DNA of 64,000 nt from Algisphaera agarilytica (lineage in GTDB: Bacteria > Planctomycetota > Phycisphaerae > Phycisphaerales > Phycisphaeraceae). The stretch is from the NCBI RefSeq assembly GCF_014207595.1, contig NZ_JACHGY010000001.1, positions 186,001-250,000 of the forward strand, given 5' to 3'. Below are positions 53,370 through 61,309 of this stretch, piece by piece. The first letter of the stretch is position 1, and every line of letters begins with the position of its first letter. Below the pieces are notes generated by a model. The model saw nothing but the letters and a program-made list of their open reading frames with translations. It had not been told where the DNA came from and ran no database searches. The translations under genes and the position numbers were made by a program.

Positions 53370-54272
53370 TTATTTGCTCGACCGACGACGCAGCAGGGCT
53401 AGACCACCCAGGCTGATCAGAGCCATCGAGCCGGGCTCGGGAATTGGGTTGTACACGACGTTGACGCGGGTCAGGTCGATACCGTTGTCCATCTCACCAG
53501 GGGTATTCGACGTGCCGAATGCATTGGTGGACGCCCCGAAGGCGAGCATGCCGAAATCGAACGATACCGGGCTGTCGTCAGTATCGCTGTGGGTGACACC
53601 CAGAAAGGTCGAGGAGATATCCAGTTCATCCGCGAGGGTACGCTCGATGGTGATACTGAGTGTATACGCGGTGTTGGGGGCGAAGACGTAGCCCATGTCA
53701 GCACTGCTGCTCAACGAGCTGATCCCCGTGTTCGTACCCAGTAGACGGCCGGAGGTCGACGGGTCGGACCGGCGTATCTGGATGTCCGTAGCAGGGTCTG
53801 ACGGCTCGACGTCCAGCTCGACCATAAAGCCGGGCAGTCCGCTGTAGTCGGCGTTGGGACTAGCCGTGCTGTAAGACGTGTTCTGGGCGAGCTGGCTCGC
53901 ATTATCACGGCCGAGGTGATCAAACACCCCAAACTTGAAGTCATCACCGCCGGTGGTACTGATCGAAGTTGGGGTGGTGAAATCGATGGTGGCGACAAGG
54001 CTCTCGCCCTGAGCGAGACTAACGGTGTCAAACAGGGCGTGCATTTGACGGCCCGAGGGGCCGGTGACCAGGCCGATGGAGTTCGCGTTGAACTCGATGG
54101 CGGTGGAGCTTGACGAGCCGAAGTACGCAGCATCGGTCGAAACCGTGCCGTCCACGGCGAAGTTGTCGTCAACCACGACCACTTGGCCGACTGCGGGCAA
54201 CGAAAGCGCTGCAGAGGCAACAGCCAACGCTGCGACATGCTTGAGTTCAACAACGGCTAGTGAGTTCGACAT
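53370..54272 (-). CDS. PEP-CTERM protein, probably surface beta-sandwich
   Basis: 300 residues from the ATG at 54272, with GGAGGAA upstream. Signal peptide about 1-29 (LPAVGQ). The mature part is beta-rich (VVVVDDNFAVDG, FTTPTSISTTGGDDFKFGVFDHLG, AYTLSITIERTLADELDI), without a recognised family. It ends PIPEPGSMALISLGGLALLRRRSSK: PEP box, hydrophobic segment and basic tail, as exosortase substrates have. It probably binds polysaccharide at the surface; inference from context. About 90 bp downstream of the LacI gene. Confidence 0.85.
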   Translation of the reverse strand: MSNSLAVVELKHVAALAVASAALSLPAVGQVVVVDDNFAVDGTVSTDAAYFGSSSSTAIEFNANSIGLVTGPSGRQMHALFDTVSLAQGESLVATIDFTTPTSISTTGGDDFKFGVFDHLGRDNASQLAQNTSYSTASPNADYSGLPGFMVELDVEPSDPATDIQIRRSDPSTSGRLLGTNTGISSLSSSADMGYVFAPNTAYTLSITIERTLADELDISSTFLGVTHSDTDDSPVSFDFGMLAFGASTNAFGTSNTPGEMDNGIDLTRVNVVYNPIPEPGSMALISLGGLALLRRRSSK

Positions 54273-54363
54273 AATCAATTCCTCCAATGATGAGCGAAGA
54301 AGCATCAGAAAATGAAACAAGAAGAGAGAACGGTTTAACCAAAGCGCCCGAGGCCAAGCCGGC

Positions 54364-55398
54364 TTAGTCGACATCCACGAGATCCACGAGCGTGGGCTCG
54401 ACCAGAATGTTGGCACGGGCGTAGATCTCGGGCTTATCGATACGCTGCATCAGCTGTTCAACCGCGAGGGTGCCGATACGGTCCGGGCGGATGTCGATGG
54501 TGGCGATCTGAGGCGACAGGCCCGCCAGCATGGGGTCGTTGTCACACGCCACGACTGTGACGTCACGGCCCGGCTCGATAACACGGCTACGTAAAGCCTC
54601 AAACACCATGGGCGTCATCTGACCACGCGGGACAAACAACCCCGTCGGCGGCTCGGGCAAAGCGGCAAGACGGTCGATCAAGCTGTTGATAAATTCACGC
54701 TTGGCCCGGAAGTCGCCCGCTGCGAAGCTGGGCGATTCCTGGTCACGAATGATTTCACAGGCCACACCAGCGTCTTCAGCCGCCTGGGCGAATGACTCGG
54801 CCCGAACAGGGAAGCCTAGGTGAGTCGCATCGACATAAAGAAAAGCCACGCGGCGGTGGCCCCGGTCGATGAGATACTCCGCCGCAAGCCGGCCGATGGC
54901 GTCGTTGTCGGTGACCACGCGGTCACCCCAATAGCCCGAGCGCGATCGTGCACTCATTACCCAGACTGCCGGAAAACGACGAAGCTTTTCAGCAAACTCA
55001 CCCCGAGGGGCGTTGCCGTGCAGGATCAGGCCGTCGATCTCACCCCGATCAACCACCGAAGGCAGCCGGGTGTTATCACGGACCTGGCCAAGCGTCATGC
55101 TGTAGCCCTGATCGCCGAGCGCGGTTTCAACCGCATGGATCGCTGCCGCAGAAGCCGGGGCGATCAGGGGCGTCGCCTCGGTCCCAATCATCAAGACCGC
55201 CACATTTCCGGTTCGTGCCGCCCGGCCCGATTTGGGCTGAGGGCCGCGACGCTTGACCGGCGGGACATAGCTGAGCTTTCGCATCGCAGCCTGAACCCGA
55301 GACGCCACCTCGACCGAGACACCGGGCTTTTGGTTGATGACCCTCGACACGGTGGTGTGTGAACACCCGGCAAGTTTGGCGACCTCGACAATTGACAT
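54364..55398 (-). CDS. LacI/GalR-family transcriptional regulator
   Basis: 344 residues. N-terminal helix-turn-helix IVEVAKLAGCSHTTVSRVINQKPGVS, hinge near LSYVPP, then the periplasmic-binding-protein-like effector domain (about 60-340) with GLILHGNAP and VVACDNDPMLAGLSPQIATIDI. It is divergent from the PF05426 lyase gene and upstream of the PEP-CTERM, prepilin, symporter and lyase genes. It is likely to repress both arms until a uronate-type inducer binds; its own gene may be autoregulated from the AT-rich 225-bp region. Confidence 0.94.
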   Translation of the reverse strand: MSIVEVAKLAGCSHTTVSRVINQKPGVSVEVASRVQAAMRKLSYVPPVKRRGPQPKSGRAARTGNVAVLMIGTEATPLIAPASAAAIHAVETALGDQGYSMTLGQVRDNTRLPSVVDRGEIDGLILHGNAPRGEFAEKLRRFPAVWVMSARSRSGYWGDRVVTDNDAIGRLAAEYLIDRGHRRVAFLYVDATHLGFPVRAESFAQAAEDAGVACEIIRDQESPSFAAGDFRAKREFINSLIDRLAALPEPPTGLFVPRGQMTPMVFEALRSRVIEPGRDVTVVACDNDPMLAGLSPQIATIDIRPDRIGTLAVEQLMQRIDKPEIYARANILVEPTLVDLVDVD

Positions 55399-55470
55399 GC
55401 CTCACAGTGTAACAGGACAAAACCGCAAGTCAATGGAAATTCAAAGAAATTAAAATTAAATCAACACACT

Positions 55471-55497
55471 TTAATTACATGTTTTTATTGTACTTAA
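55471..55497. promoter_or_regulatory. Candidate operator in the divergent promoter region
   Basis: TTAATTACA (55471-55479) and TGTACTTAA (55489-55497) are inverted repeats with 8 of 9 pairs matching and a 9-nt spacer. They lie in the 225-bp AT-rich gap between the LacI gene and the plus-arm operon, where a regulator of both could bind. Confidence 0.4.
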
Positions 55498-55538
55498 GAC
55501 TTTTATGTCATATTTTCACAATTTATCATGTTAAATAC

Positions 55539-55567
55539 TTGCACATAAATCTGCGGACTGTTATCGT
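55539..55567 (+). promoter_or_regulatory. Candidate sigma-70 promoter of the plus arm
   Basis: TTGCAC (55539-55544), 17-nt spacer, TATCGT (55562-55567), 57 bp before the ATG of the PF05426-type lyase. Spacing is optimal; the -10 box is weak. The ATG itself has only GGA 12 nt upstream. Confidence 0.45.
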
Positions 55568-55623
55568 GTTTTCTTAACCTTATCCCCTCACATACAACTC
55601 TCGACCACGATGGAATTCACATC

Positions 55624-56874
55624 ATGAATCAAGCCTCTCCACTTAAAACAGGACTATGTGCCGCCGGCCTTTTCTTTGGGCTCACGACTGCAGCCTGCAA
55701 CGCCGCCCCACCCCAAGAGCTTCCCGAGGTATATCTGACCGATCCTGCCCGACTGGCCGAGGTCCAGGCTCGCGTCCAAGCAGGCGACCCCGCGCTCGAA
55801 CCCGCTGTAGCCGCGCTCATCGAAATCGCTGAAGAGACCATGGAACTCCCCATGGTGTCGATCGCCGACAAGCCTTCGACGCCTCCCAGCGGCAACAAGA
55901 ACGACTACGTCAGCCTCTCCCCTTATTGGTGGCCCAACCCCGACACCGAGGACGGACTGCCCTACGTTCGACGTGACGGCGAAATCAACCCCGAACGTGA
56001 TCTCTATGACGTCAACAAACTCGGCGACTTCGGCAAGGTCGTGAGCTGGTGCGGCTTCGCCTACTACTTCACCGGTGATGAACGCTTCGCAGAAGAAGCG
56101 GTGAAGCGTATCGAACATTTCCTGATCGATCCCGAAACCCGGATGACGCCCCGGATGCAGTACGGCCAGTTCGTTCCCGGCGTGAACAACGGCCGGAAGT
56201 ACGGCGTCATCGAAACACTCCGACTCCGTTGGGTGCCCGACGCGATCAGCCTCCTCGAAGGCTCTGAAGCGATGACCCCCGAGGTCATGTCCGGCGCGAG
56301 GCAATGGTTTGCCGATTACGCCATCTGGTTGAACACCAGCGAGTTCGGTACCGGCGAGCGAGACGGACCGAACAACCACGGCACCTGGGCGGAAGCTCAG
56401 ATCGCCTACTACTCCGCTTTCGCGGGGGACTGGGACACCGTCAAAGAAATGGCCGATCGCGTGCCCGAACGGATCGCTCACCAGTTCGAGCCCAATGGCG
56501 AACAGCCCATTGAGATCGAACGGACCAAAGGCCTGGACTACACCGAGTTCAATCTCCGCGCGATGACCGAACTGGCGGTCTTGGCCGAGCGCGTTGGCGT
56601 GGATCTATGGTCTTTCCAGACCGATGACGGCCGGAGCATCCGCCAGGGCTTCGACTTTGCTATGCCCTACTTCGCCAGCGAAGCCGATTGGCCCTATAAG
56701 CAAATCACCCCGCATCAGAAGAAACACGACTGGTATGTGCAGTCGCTGCGGCGGGCCTCGATCGCCTATGACGACCCTCGCTTTGAAGAAGTCATCTCCA
56801 AACTCGACGGCATCACCGGCAAAGGCATCGTCTTCCGCGACCTGATCATCTCGCTTCCGGCTGAATCCGAGTAA
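55624..56874 (+). CDS. Alginate_lyase (PF05426)-type polysaccharide lyase, PL38-like
   Basis: 416 residues with an N-terminal signal peptide (about 1-28). Typical blocks: KNDYVSLSPYWWPNPDTEDGLPYVRRDGEINPE, GVNNGRKYGVIETLRLRWVPDA and GPNNHGTWAEAQ, which are shared by the alpha/alpha-toroid Alginate_lyase families (PL5/PL38). The Asn-Asn-His pair and the Tyr-rich blocks match the neutraliser and base regions of that fold. It probably attacks uronate polymers; glucuronan or other polyuronates are possible as well as alginate. First gene of the plus arm. Confidence 0.88.
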   Translation: MNQASPLKTGLCAAGLFFGLTTAACNAAPPQELPEVYLTDPARLAEVQARVQAGDPALEPAVAALIEIAEETMELPMVSIADKPSTPPSGNKNDYVSLSPYWWPNPDTEDGLPYVRRDGEINPERDLYDVNKLGDFGKVVSWCGFAYYFTGDERFAEEAVKRIEHFLIDPETRMTPRMQYGQFVPGVNNGRKYGVIETLRLRWVPDAISLLEGSEAMTPEVMSGARQWFADYAIWLNTSEFGTGERDGPNNHGTWAEAQIAYYSAFAGDWDTVKEMADRVPERIAHQFEPNGEQPIEIERTKGLDYTEFNLRAMTELAVLAERVGVDLWSFQTDDGRSIRQGFDFAMPYFASEADWPYKQITPHQKKHDWYVQSLRRASIAYDDPRFEEVISKLDGITGKGIVFRDLIISLPAESE

Positions 56875-56939
56875 ATCCGCCGCCGATTCACCAACCCTTT
56901 TTACTGACTCAGATAAGCATCTCCAAGGAGTAAAACCCG

Positions 56940-57932
56940 ATGAAGTACGCACGGCTCGGCGAGACCGACATCAAAGTCTCAAAGATCGCATTCGGATGTA
57001 TGTCCACGGTCGCCAACCCGACCTACGATGGCCTCGAAGACGCCGAGGGTATTGCCACGATCCGCTCGGCCCTCGACCACGGCATCAACTTCTTCGACAC
57101 CGCACCCGCCTACGGCGATGGCGCGTCCGAAGACCTGCTCGGCCGAGCGTTGCAGGACGTCCGGGACCAAGTCATTATCGCCAACAAGGTCAGCAGCCAG
57201 GTGATGTCAGCAAAAGAGGTCGTTGAAGAGTGCGAGAAGAGCCTCAAACTCCTCCGCACCGACTATATGGACCTCTACCAGATCCACTGGCCTCGCCGTC
57301 AAGTGCCCCTCGAAGAAACGCTCAAGGCGATGGACGACCTGCTCAAGCAGGGCAAGGTCCGTTCCCTGGGGGTGTGCAACTTCGGCATCGAAGACCTGAC
57401 CGAAGCGTTAGGAAGCGATGTGCCGTTGGTGTCCAACCAGATCGCTTACAGCCTGCTATCTCGGGCTGTGGAATTCGAGGTAGAAGGGTTGTGCGAACGA
57501 TACGGGATCGGGTTCCTGTGCTACTCGCCACTCGCCCAGGCTTTGCTGGCCGGCAAGTATGAGTCCGCCGACGACGTTCCCCCGGAACGGGCACGAACAC
57601 GTATGTTCTCAAAGGATCGCCCCCAGTCCCGTCACGACGAAGACGGCTGCGAAGAACAAGTCTTCGCCGCGATCGCCGCGATCCGAAAGATCAGCCATCG
57701 CGTGGGCCGCTCCATGGCCGATGTTTCTCTTGCATGGCTGCTACACCAAGATTCGGTGACATCCATTCTCGTCGGCGCCAGTCGGCCAGACCAGGTCGCG
57801 CGGAACGCCGCTTCGGCCCAGGTCCAACTGTCCCAGGACGACTTGGACGAACTGGATGCGGTGACCCAACCCGTGAAGTTGGCTATGGGCGGCAGCCTCG
57901 ATATGTGGGCAACCCCGTCGCGCATCCGCTGA
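56940..57932 (+). CDS. Aldo/keto reductase
   Basis: 330 residues, with AAGGAG upstream. The catalytic tetrad is D53, Y58 (FFDTAPAYGDGAS), K83 (IIANKV) and H116 (LYQIHW). NADPH site near VTSILVGASRPDQVARNA. No signal peptide: cytoplasmic. In this operon it may reduce 4-deoxy-L-erythro-5-hexoseulose uronate (DEH) or a uronate to the alcohol, a step done by an SDR-type DEH reductase in known alginate degraders. It follows the lyase gene by 65 bp. Confidence 0.92.
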   Translation: MKYARLGETDIKVSKIAFGCMSTVANPTYDGLEDAEGIATIRSALDHGINFFDTAPAYGDGASEDLLGRALQDVRDQVIIANKVSSQVMSAKEVVEECEKSLKLLRTDYMDLYQIHWPRRQVPLEETLKAMDDLLKQGKVRSLGVCNFGIEDLTEALGSDVPLVSNQIAYSLLSRAVEFEVEGLCERYGIGFLCYSPLAQALLAGKYESADDVPPERARTRMFSKDRPQSRHDEDGCEEQVFAAIAAIRKISHRVGRSMADVSLAWLLHQDSVTSILVGASRPDQVARNAASAQVQLSQDDLDELDAVTQPVKLAMGGSLDMWATPSRIR

Positions 57933-57971
57933 TTCAGCGTCCAGCGCTTAATGTCCTCTTGAGAGCCCATC

Positions 57972-59054
57972 ATGATTAGCGAAGCAAGCCAACCTGTTCA
58001 CCCGATCCGCACCGGTATTGTTGGCCTGGGACGCAGCGGATGGAACATCCACGCCAAGACCCTGGCGGCACTACCCAAACACTTCCGGGTTTCGGCCGTG
58101 ACCGATCCCGAATCCGAGCGCTGCCTCGAAGCCCGGCAGGGATTGGGGTGTCGAATCTACAACGACTTCGCAGAAATCATCAATGACGACGCACTCGACC
58201 TGATCGTCATCGCCAGCCCGAACCATCTGCATACCGACCAAGCGATCCAAGCGATGGCAGCGGGCAAGCATGTCGTATGCGAGAAGCCGTTCGCACTGAG
58301 TATTGAAGATGCCGACCGTGCAATAGCCGCCGCCGAAGCTTACGACCGCGTACTCAGCCCCTTCCAACACAGGCGGTACGAGTCACACTTCCTCAAGGTG
58401 CAAGAGATCATCGAATCGGGCGCACTGGGCCGTATCGTGCAGGTGCGTATGGTCTGGCACCAGTTCACCCGCCGATGGGACTGGCAGACCCTGCGTCGCT
58501 TTGGCGGTGGGCTACTCAACAACAACGGCTCGCACCTGATGGACCACGCTTTGCAGCTCCTACCCCCCGATGTCGAGCCCGACGTGTGTGCGGACCTCAA
58601 GCAGGTGCTGACGCTGGGCGATACCGAAGACCACATCAAGATTGTGATGAAGGCCGAAGGCTGCCCGACATTGGATGTCGAACTTAGCAACGCCGTGGCG
58701 TACCCCCAAGACCGCTGGCTGATCAAAGGGGATCGCGGCGGTTTGCGTGGAACGCCCGAACACCTGCAGTGGCGCACGATGGATTGGGACGCTCTCCCCC
58801 CACGCCGGCTTGAAACCGCCGCCGCGACCGGACGTGAGTACAGCAAAGACGACATCACTTGGACCGAACATACTTGGTCCCCCCCCGCCGACGAACCCTC
58901 GGCCTACGAACGTTACTACCAAGACCTGTATACAACGATCCGAACCGGACAACCTCTGGCAATCCAACCACAAAGCGTCCGCCGACTGATCCGAGTGCTT
59001 GAACGCTGCTACGAACAATGCGACGTCATGCCCGCGTCACCAACCTCGCTTTGA
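57972..59054 (+). CDS. Gfo/Idh/MocA-family oxidoreductase
   Basis: 360 residues. The Rossmann motif is GIVGLGRSGWNIHAK, with EKP in VVCEKPFALS and the substrate-binding helix GGGLLNNNGSHLMDHALQLL. It has no signal peptide. Members of this clade oxidise or reduce carbons of uronates and other sugars with NAD(P). Gap to the preceding AKR gene is 39 bp; the next gene may start 38 bp after its stop. It is a different subgroup from the oxidoreductase at 12234. Confidence 0.9.
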   Translation: MISEASQPVHPIRTGIVGLGRSGWNIHAKTLAALPKHFRVSAVTDPESERCLEARQGLGCRIYNDFAEIINDDALDLIVIASPNHLHTDQAIQAMAAGKHVVCEKPFALSIEDADRAIAAAEAYDRVLSPFQHRRYESHFLKVQEIIESGALGRIVQVRMVWHQFTRRWDWQTLRRFGGGLLNNNGSHLMDHALQLLPPDVEPDVCADLKQVLTLGDTEDHIKIVMKAEGCPTLDVELSNAVAYPQDRWLIKGDRGGLRGTPEHLQWRTMDWDALPPRRLETAAATGREYSKDDITWTEHTWSPPADEPSAYERYYQDLYTTIRTGQPLAIQPQSVRRLIRVLERCYEQCDVMPASPTSL

Positions 59055-59092
59055 ACCTATCCCTCGAACAAGCTCTCGGAGGCCCTTCGAAG

Positions 59093-59974
59093 ATGTACCC
59101 CAGCCTGATGCCCGATCTCATCGGCATCGACCTCAAACCCCATCAATCGATCGAGCTTGCCGCCAAGCACGGCTTCGCCGGAGTTGATCTCCGGCTCACG
59201 CGTCACTTGGCCTGGATTGAGGCGTATGGCCCCGAGGCCCTCGCCGATCTCATGGACGAACACGGAATCCGTGCGGGTTACGCCTCTATGCTGACAAGGA
59301 CGCTCTCGGCTTCGCCTCCCGAATGGAACGAAACCCTCGAACTGCTCCCACGGATATGCCGCTGCGCCGAATCACTCGGCTACACCCGCGCGGGTGTGGT
59401 GGTCTTGCCTTACGACGATCGGTTGGACTTCCCCGCTAATCGCAAGCACCACCTTGATCGTCTGGCCCAAGTCGCGCCGATCATGAACGACCACGGGATC
59501 CGTATTGGGCTCGAATACGTTTCACCCAAAACCCGCCGTGCCGACGCCACGTTCACGTTCATCCACAATATGAACATGATGCTGGAGCTGCTGGCTGACG
59601 CCCGCCAACCCAACCTCGGCCTGATGCTCGACAGCTTCCACTGGCACGCCGCGAGTGAATCAACGCAGAACATTTCACAACTCAACCGCGAGCAAGTCGT
59701 GGTCGTCCATGTTAACGACGCCCCACGCGACACCCCGGTAGAACAACTCGACATCCGTGAACGAGAGCTACCCGGACAGACCGGAGTGATCAATCTCAAC
59801 GGCTTTATCCAAGCCCTGGCAGAACTCGGCTACGACGGACCCGTTACGTCGGAACCCACCAATGATCGCTGGCCGAGCACTCCGGCAGATATCGCCGCCA
59901 ACCAGACCTACCAGTCCATTCACAACATGATTGCATCTGCCCGGTCTAACACGAACAACAGGGCGTCATCTTGA
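59093..59974 (+). CDS. Sugar phosphate isomerase/epimerase-like (AP endonuclease-2 superfamily) TIM barrel
   Basis: 293 residues from MYPSLMPDLIG at 59093; GGAGG lies 10 nt upstream. An alternative ATG at 59018 overlaps the previous gene by 37 bp. Motifs of the xylose-isomerase-like barrel are RIGLEYVSPKTRR (metal Glu), LGLMLDSFHWH (Asp/His), VVVHVNDAPRD and PVTSEPTND (metal Glu). Probably isomerises or epimerises a keto-uronate or derivative. Its stop overlaps the next start by 4 bp. Confidence 0.87.
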   Translation: MYPSLMPDLIGIDLKPHQSIELAAKHGFAGVDLRLTRHLAWIEAYGPEALADLMDEHGIRAGYASMLTRTLSASPPEWNETLELLPRICRCAESLGYTRAGVVVLPYDDRLDFPANRKHHLDRLAQVAPIMNDHGIRIGLEYVSPKTRRADATFTFIHNMNMMLELLADARQPNLGLMLDSFHWHAASESTQNISQLNREQVVVVHVNDAPRDTPVEQLDIRERELPGQTGVINLNGFIQALAELGYDGPVTSEPTNDRWPSTPADIAANQTYQSIHNMIASARSNTNNRASS

Positions 59975-61215
59975 TAACGATCCGTGACATCCGCGTCATT
60001 CTTACCGCACCAATGGGTAGAAACTTGTTGGTCGTCAAAGTCGAAACCTCCGAGCCCGGACTCTACGGCCTGGGCTGCGGCACGTTTACCCAACGATACT
60101 TGCCTGTGCGTTCAGCCGTGTTGGACTATCTCCGCCCCTTGCTGGTTGGCCGTGATATCGCCCGGATCGAGGAGCTATGGCGGCTCATGATGTTCAACAG
60201 CTATTGGCGTAACGGCCCTGTATTGAACAACGCGGTGAGTGGCGTCGACATGGCGCTGTGGGACCTCAAAGGCAAACTCGCTAAGATGCCGCTTTATGAC
60301 CTATGGGGCGGAAAATGCAGAGAGGCTGCTGCCGTTTATCAACACGCCGACGGTGAGACACTCGAGGAGCTCTCGGACCACGTGCAACAACAACTCGACC
60401 AGGGCATGCGCCATGTCCGCATCCGATTCGGAGGCAGCGCTGCCGGAACCCGCGCAAGCGGAGAAACCGGCGGCTTGGCTTACGGCGGGCCCTCCGACTC
60501 ACCCGCCCGACGCCCCGACGGAGCATTGGAAGGCGCCTACTTCGACCCGCGCCACTACACCCTCTCCACGCTCAAAGCGTTGCAGCACGTCCGCGAACGA
60601 TTCGGTGATCAAATCGAACTGCTCCACGATGTGCACGAACGACTCACACCGATCGATGCGATCGGCTTCGCCAAAGACTGCGAAGAGTTCAAGCTGTTCT
60701 TCCTGGAGGACGCCTTGTCACCTGAGGATGGAGCGTGGTTCGAGAAGATGCGTTCCGCGACCACCACACCCATCGCCGTCGGCGAGCTGTTCAATCATCC
60801 GAATGAATGGATGCCGCTGATCGAAAACCGCTGGATCGATTTCATCCGGATGCACGTTAGTCAGATGGGCGGATTGACCCCTGCCCGCAAAGTCACCGCG
60901 ACCGCCGAATCCTTCGGCATACGCACCGCCTGGCACGGCCCCGGCGACGTTTCTCCGGTGGGTCATGCCGCCAACCTTCACCTCAACCTCACCGCCCCGA
61001 ACTTCGGCATCCAGGAGCTGCAGCCGTTCACCGGCCCTACCCCAGAGGTCTTCCCCGGATGCCCGGAATACCGCGACGGCTATTTCTACCCAAACACCAA
61101 GCCCGGCATCGGTGTCGATCTGAACGAAGCTCTCGCCGAAAAATATCCGTGCGATCCATCCGTTATCCAGTGGACGCAAGCTCGGCTACCCGATGGAACT
61201 TTGGTTAAGCCATAG
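59971..61215 (+). CDS. ManD-type enolase-superfamily sugar acid dehydratase
   Basis: 414 residues from a TTG at 59971, overlapping the previous stop by 4 bp. The metal ligands D220 (LLHDVHER), E246 (FFLEDAL) and E272 (GELFNHPNEW) are in place, as are H222 and the WHGPGDVSPVGHAANLH block. This pattern is that of the D-mannonate dehydratase (ManD/RspA) subgroup, which makes 2-keto-3-deoxy-D-gluconate from D-mannonate (some members prefer D-gluconate). In an alginate locus, mannonate could come from mannuronate after reduction. Last gene of the plus arm. Confidence 0.92.
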   Translation: MITIRDIRVILTAPMGRNLLVVKVETSEPGLYGLGCGTFTQRYLPVRSAVLDYLRPLLVGRDIARIEELWRLMMFNSYWRNGPVLNNAVSGVDMALWDLKGKLAKMPLYDLWGGKCREAAAVYQHADGETLEELSDHVQQQLDQGMRHVRIRFGGSAAGTRASGETGGLAYGGPSDSPARRPDGALEGAYFDPRHYTLSTLKALQHVRERFGDQIELLHDVHERLTPIDAIGFAKDCEEFKLFFLEDALSPEDGAWFEKMRSATTTPIAVGELFNHPNEWMPLIENRWIDFIRMHVSQMGGLTPARKVTATAESFGIRTAWHGPGDVSPVGHAANLHLNLTAPNFGIQELQPFTGPTPEVFPGCPEYRDGYFYPNTKPGIGVDLNEALAEKYPCDPSVIQWTQARLPDGTLVKP

Positions 61216-61280
61216 CCAACCGCTCCCCCACCCAGTAGCGATTGTGTGATCGCTTGAATCGCATCAACTACACCTTCTCC

Positions 61281-61299
61281 TCCGCTGCTGCGTAGCGGA
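61281..61299. terminator. Hairpin between convergent ManD and HrpA genes
   Basis: TCCGCT (61281-61286) and AGCGGA (61294-61299) form a 6-bp stem with a 7-nt loop, in the 94-bp gap between two gene ends. No T-run is near; a weak bidirectional terminator. Confidence 0.4.
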
Positions 61300-61309
61300 T
61301 GGGGGCCGG

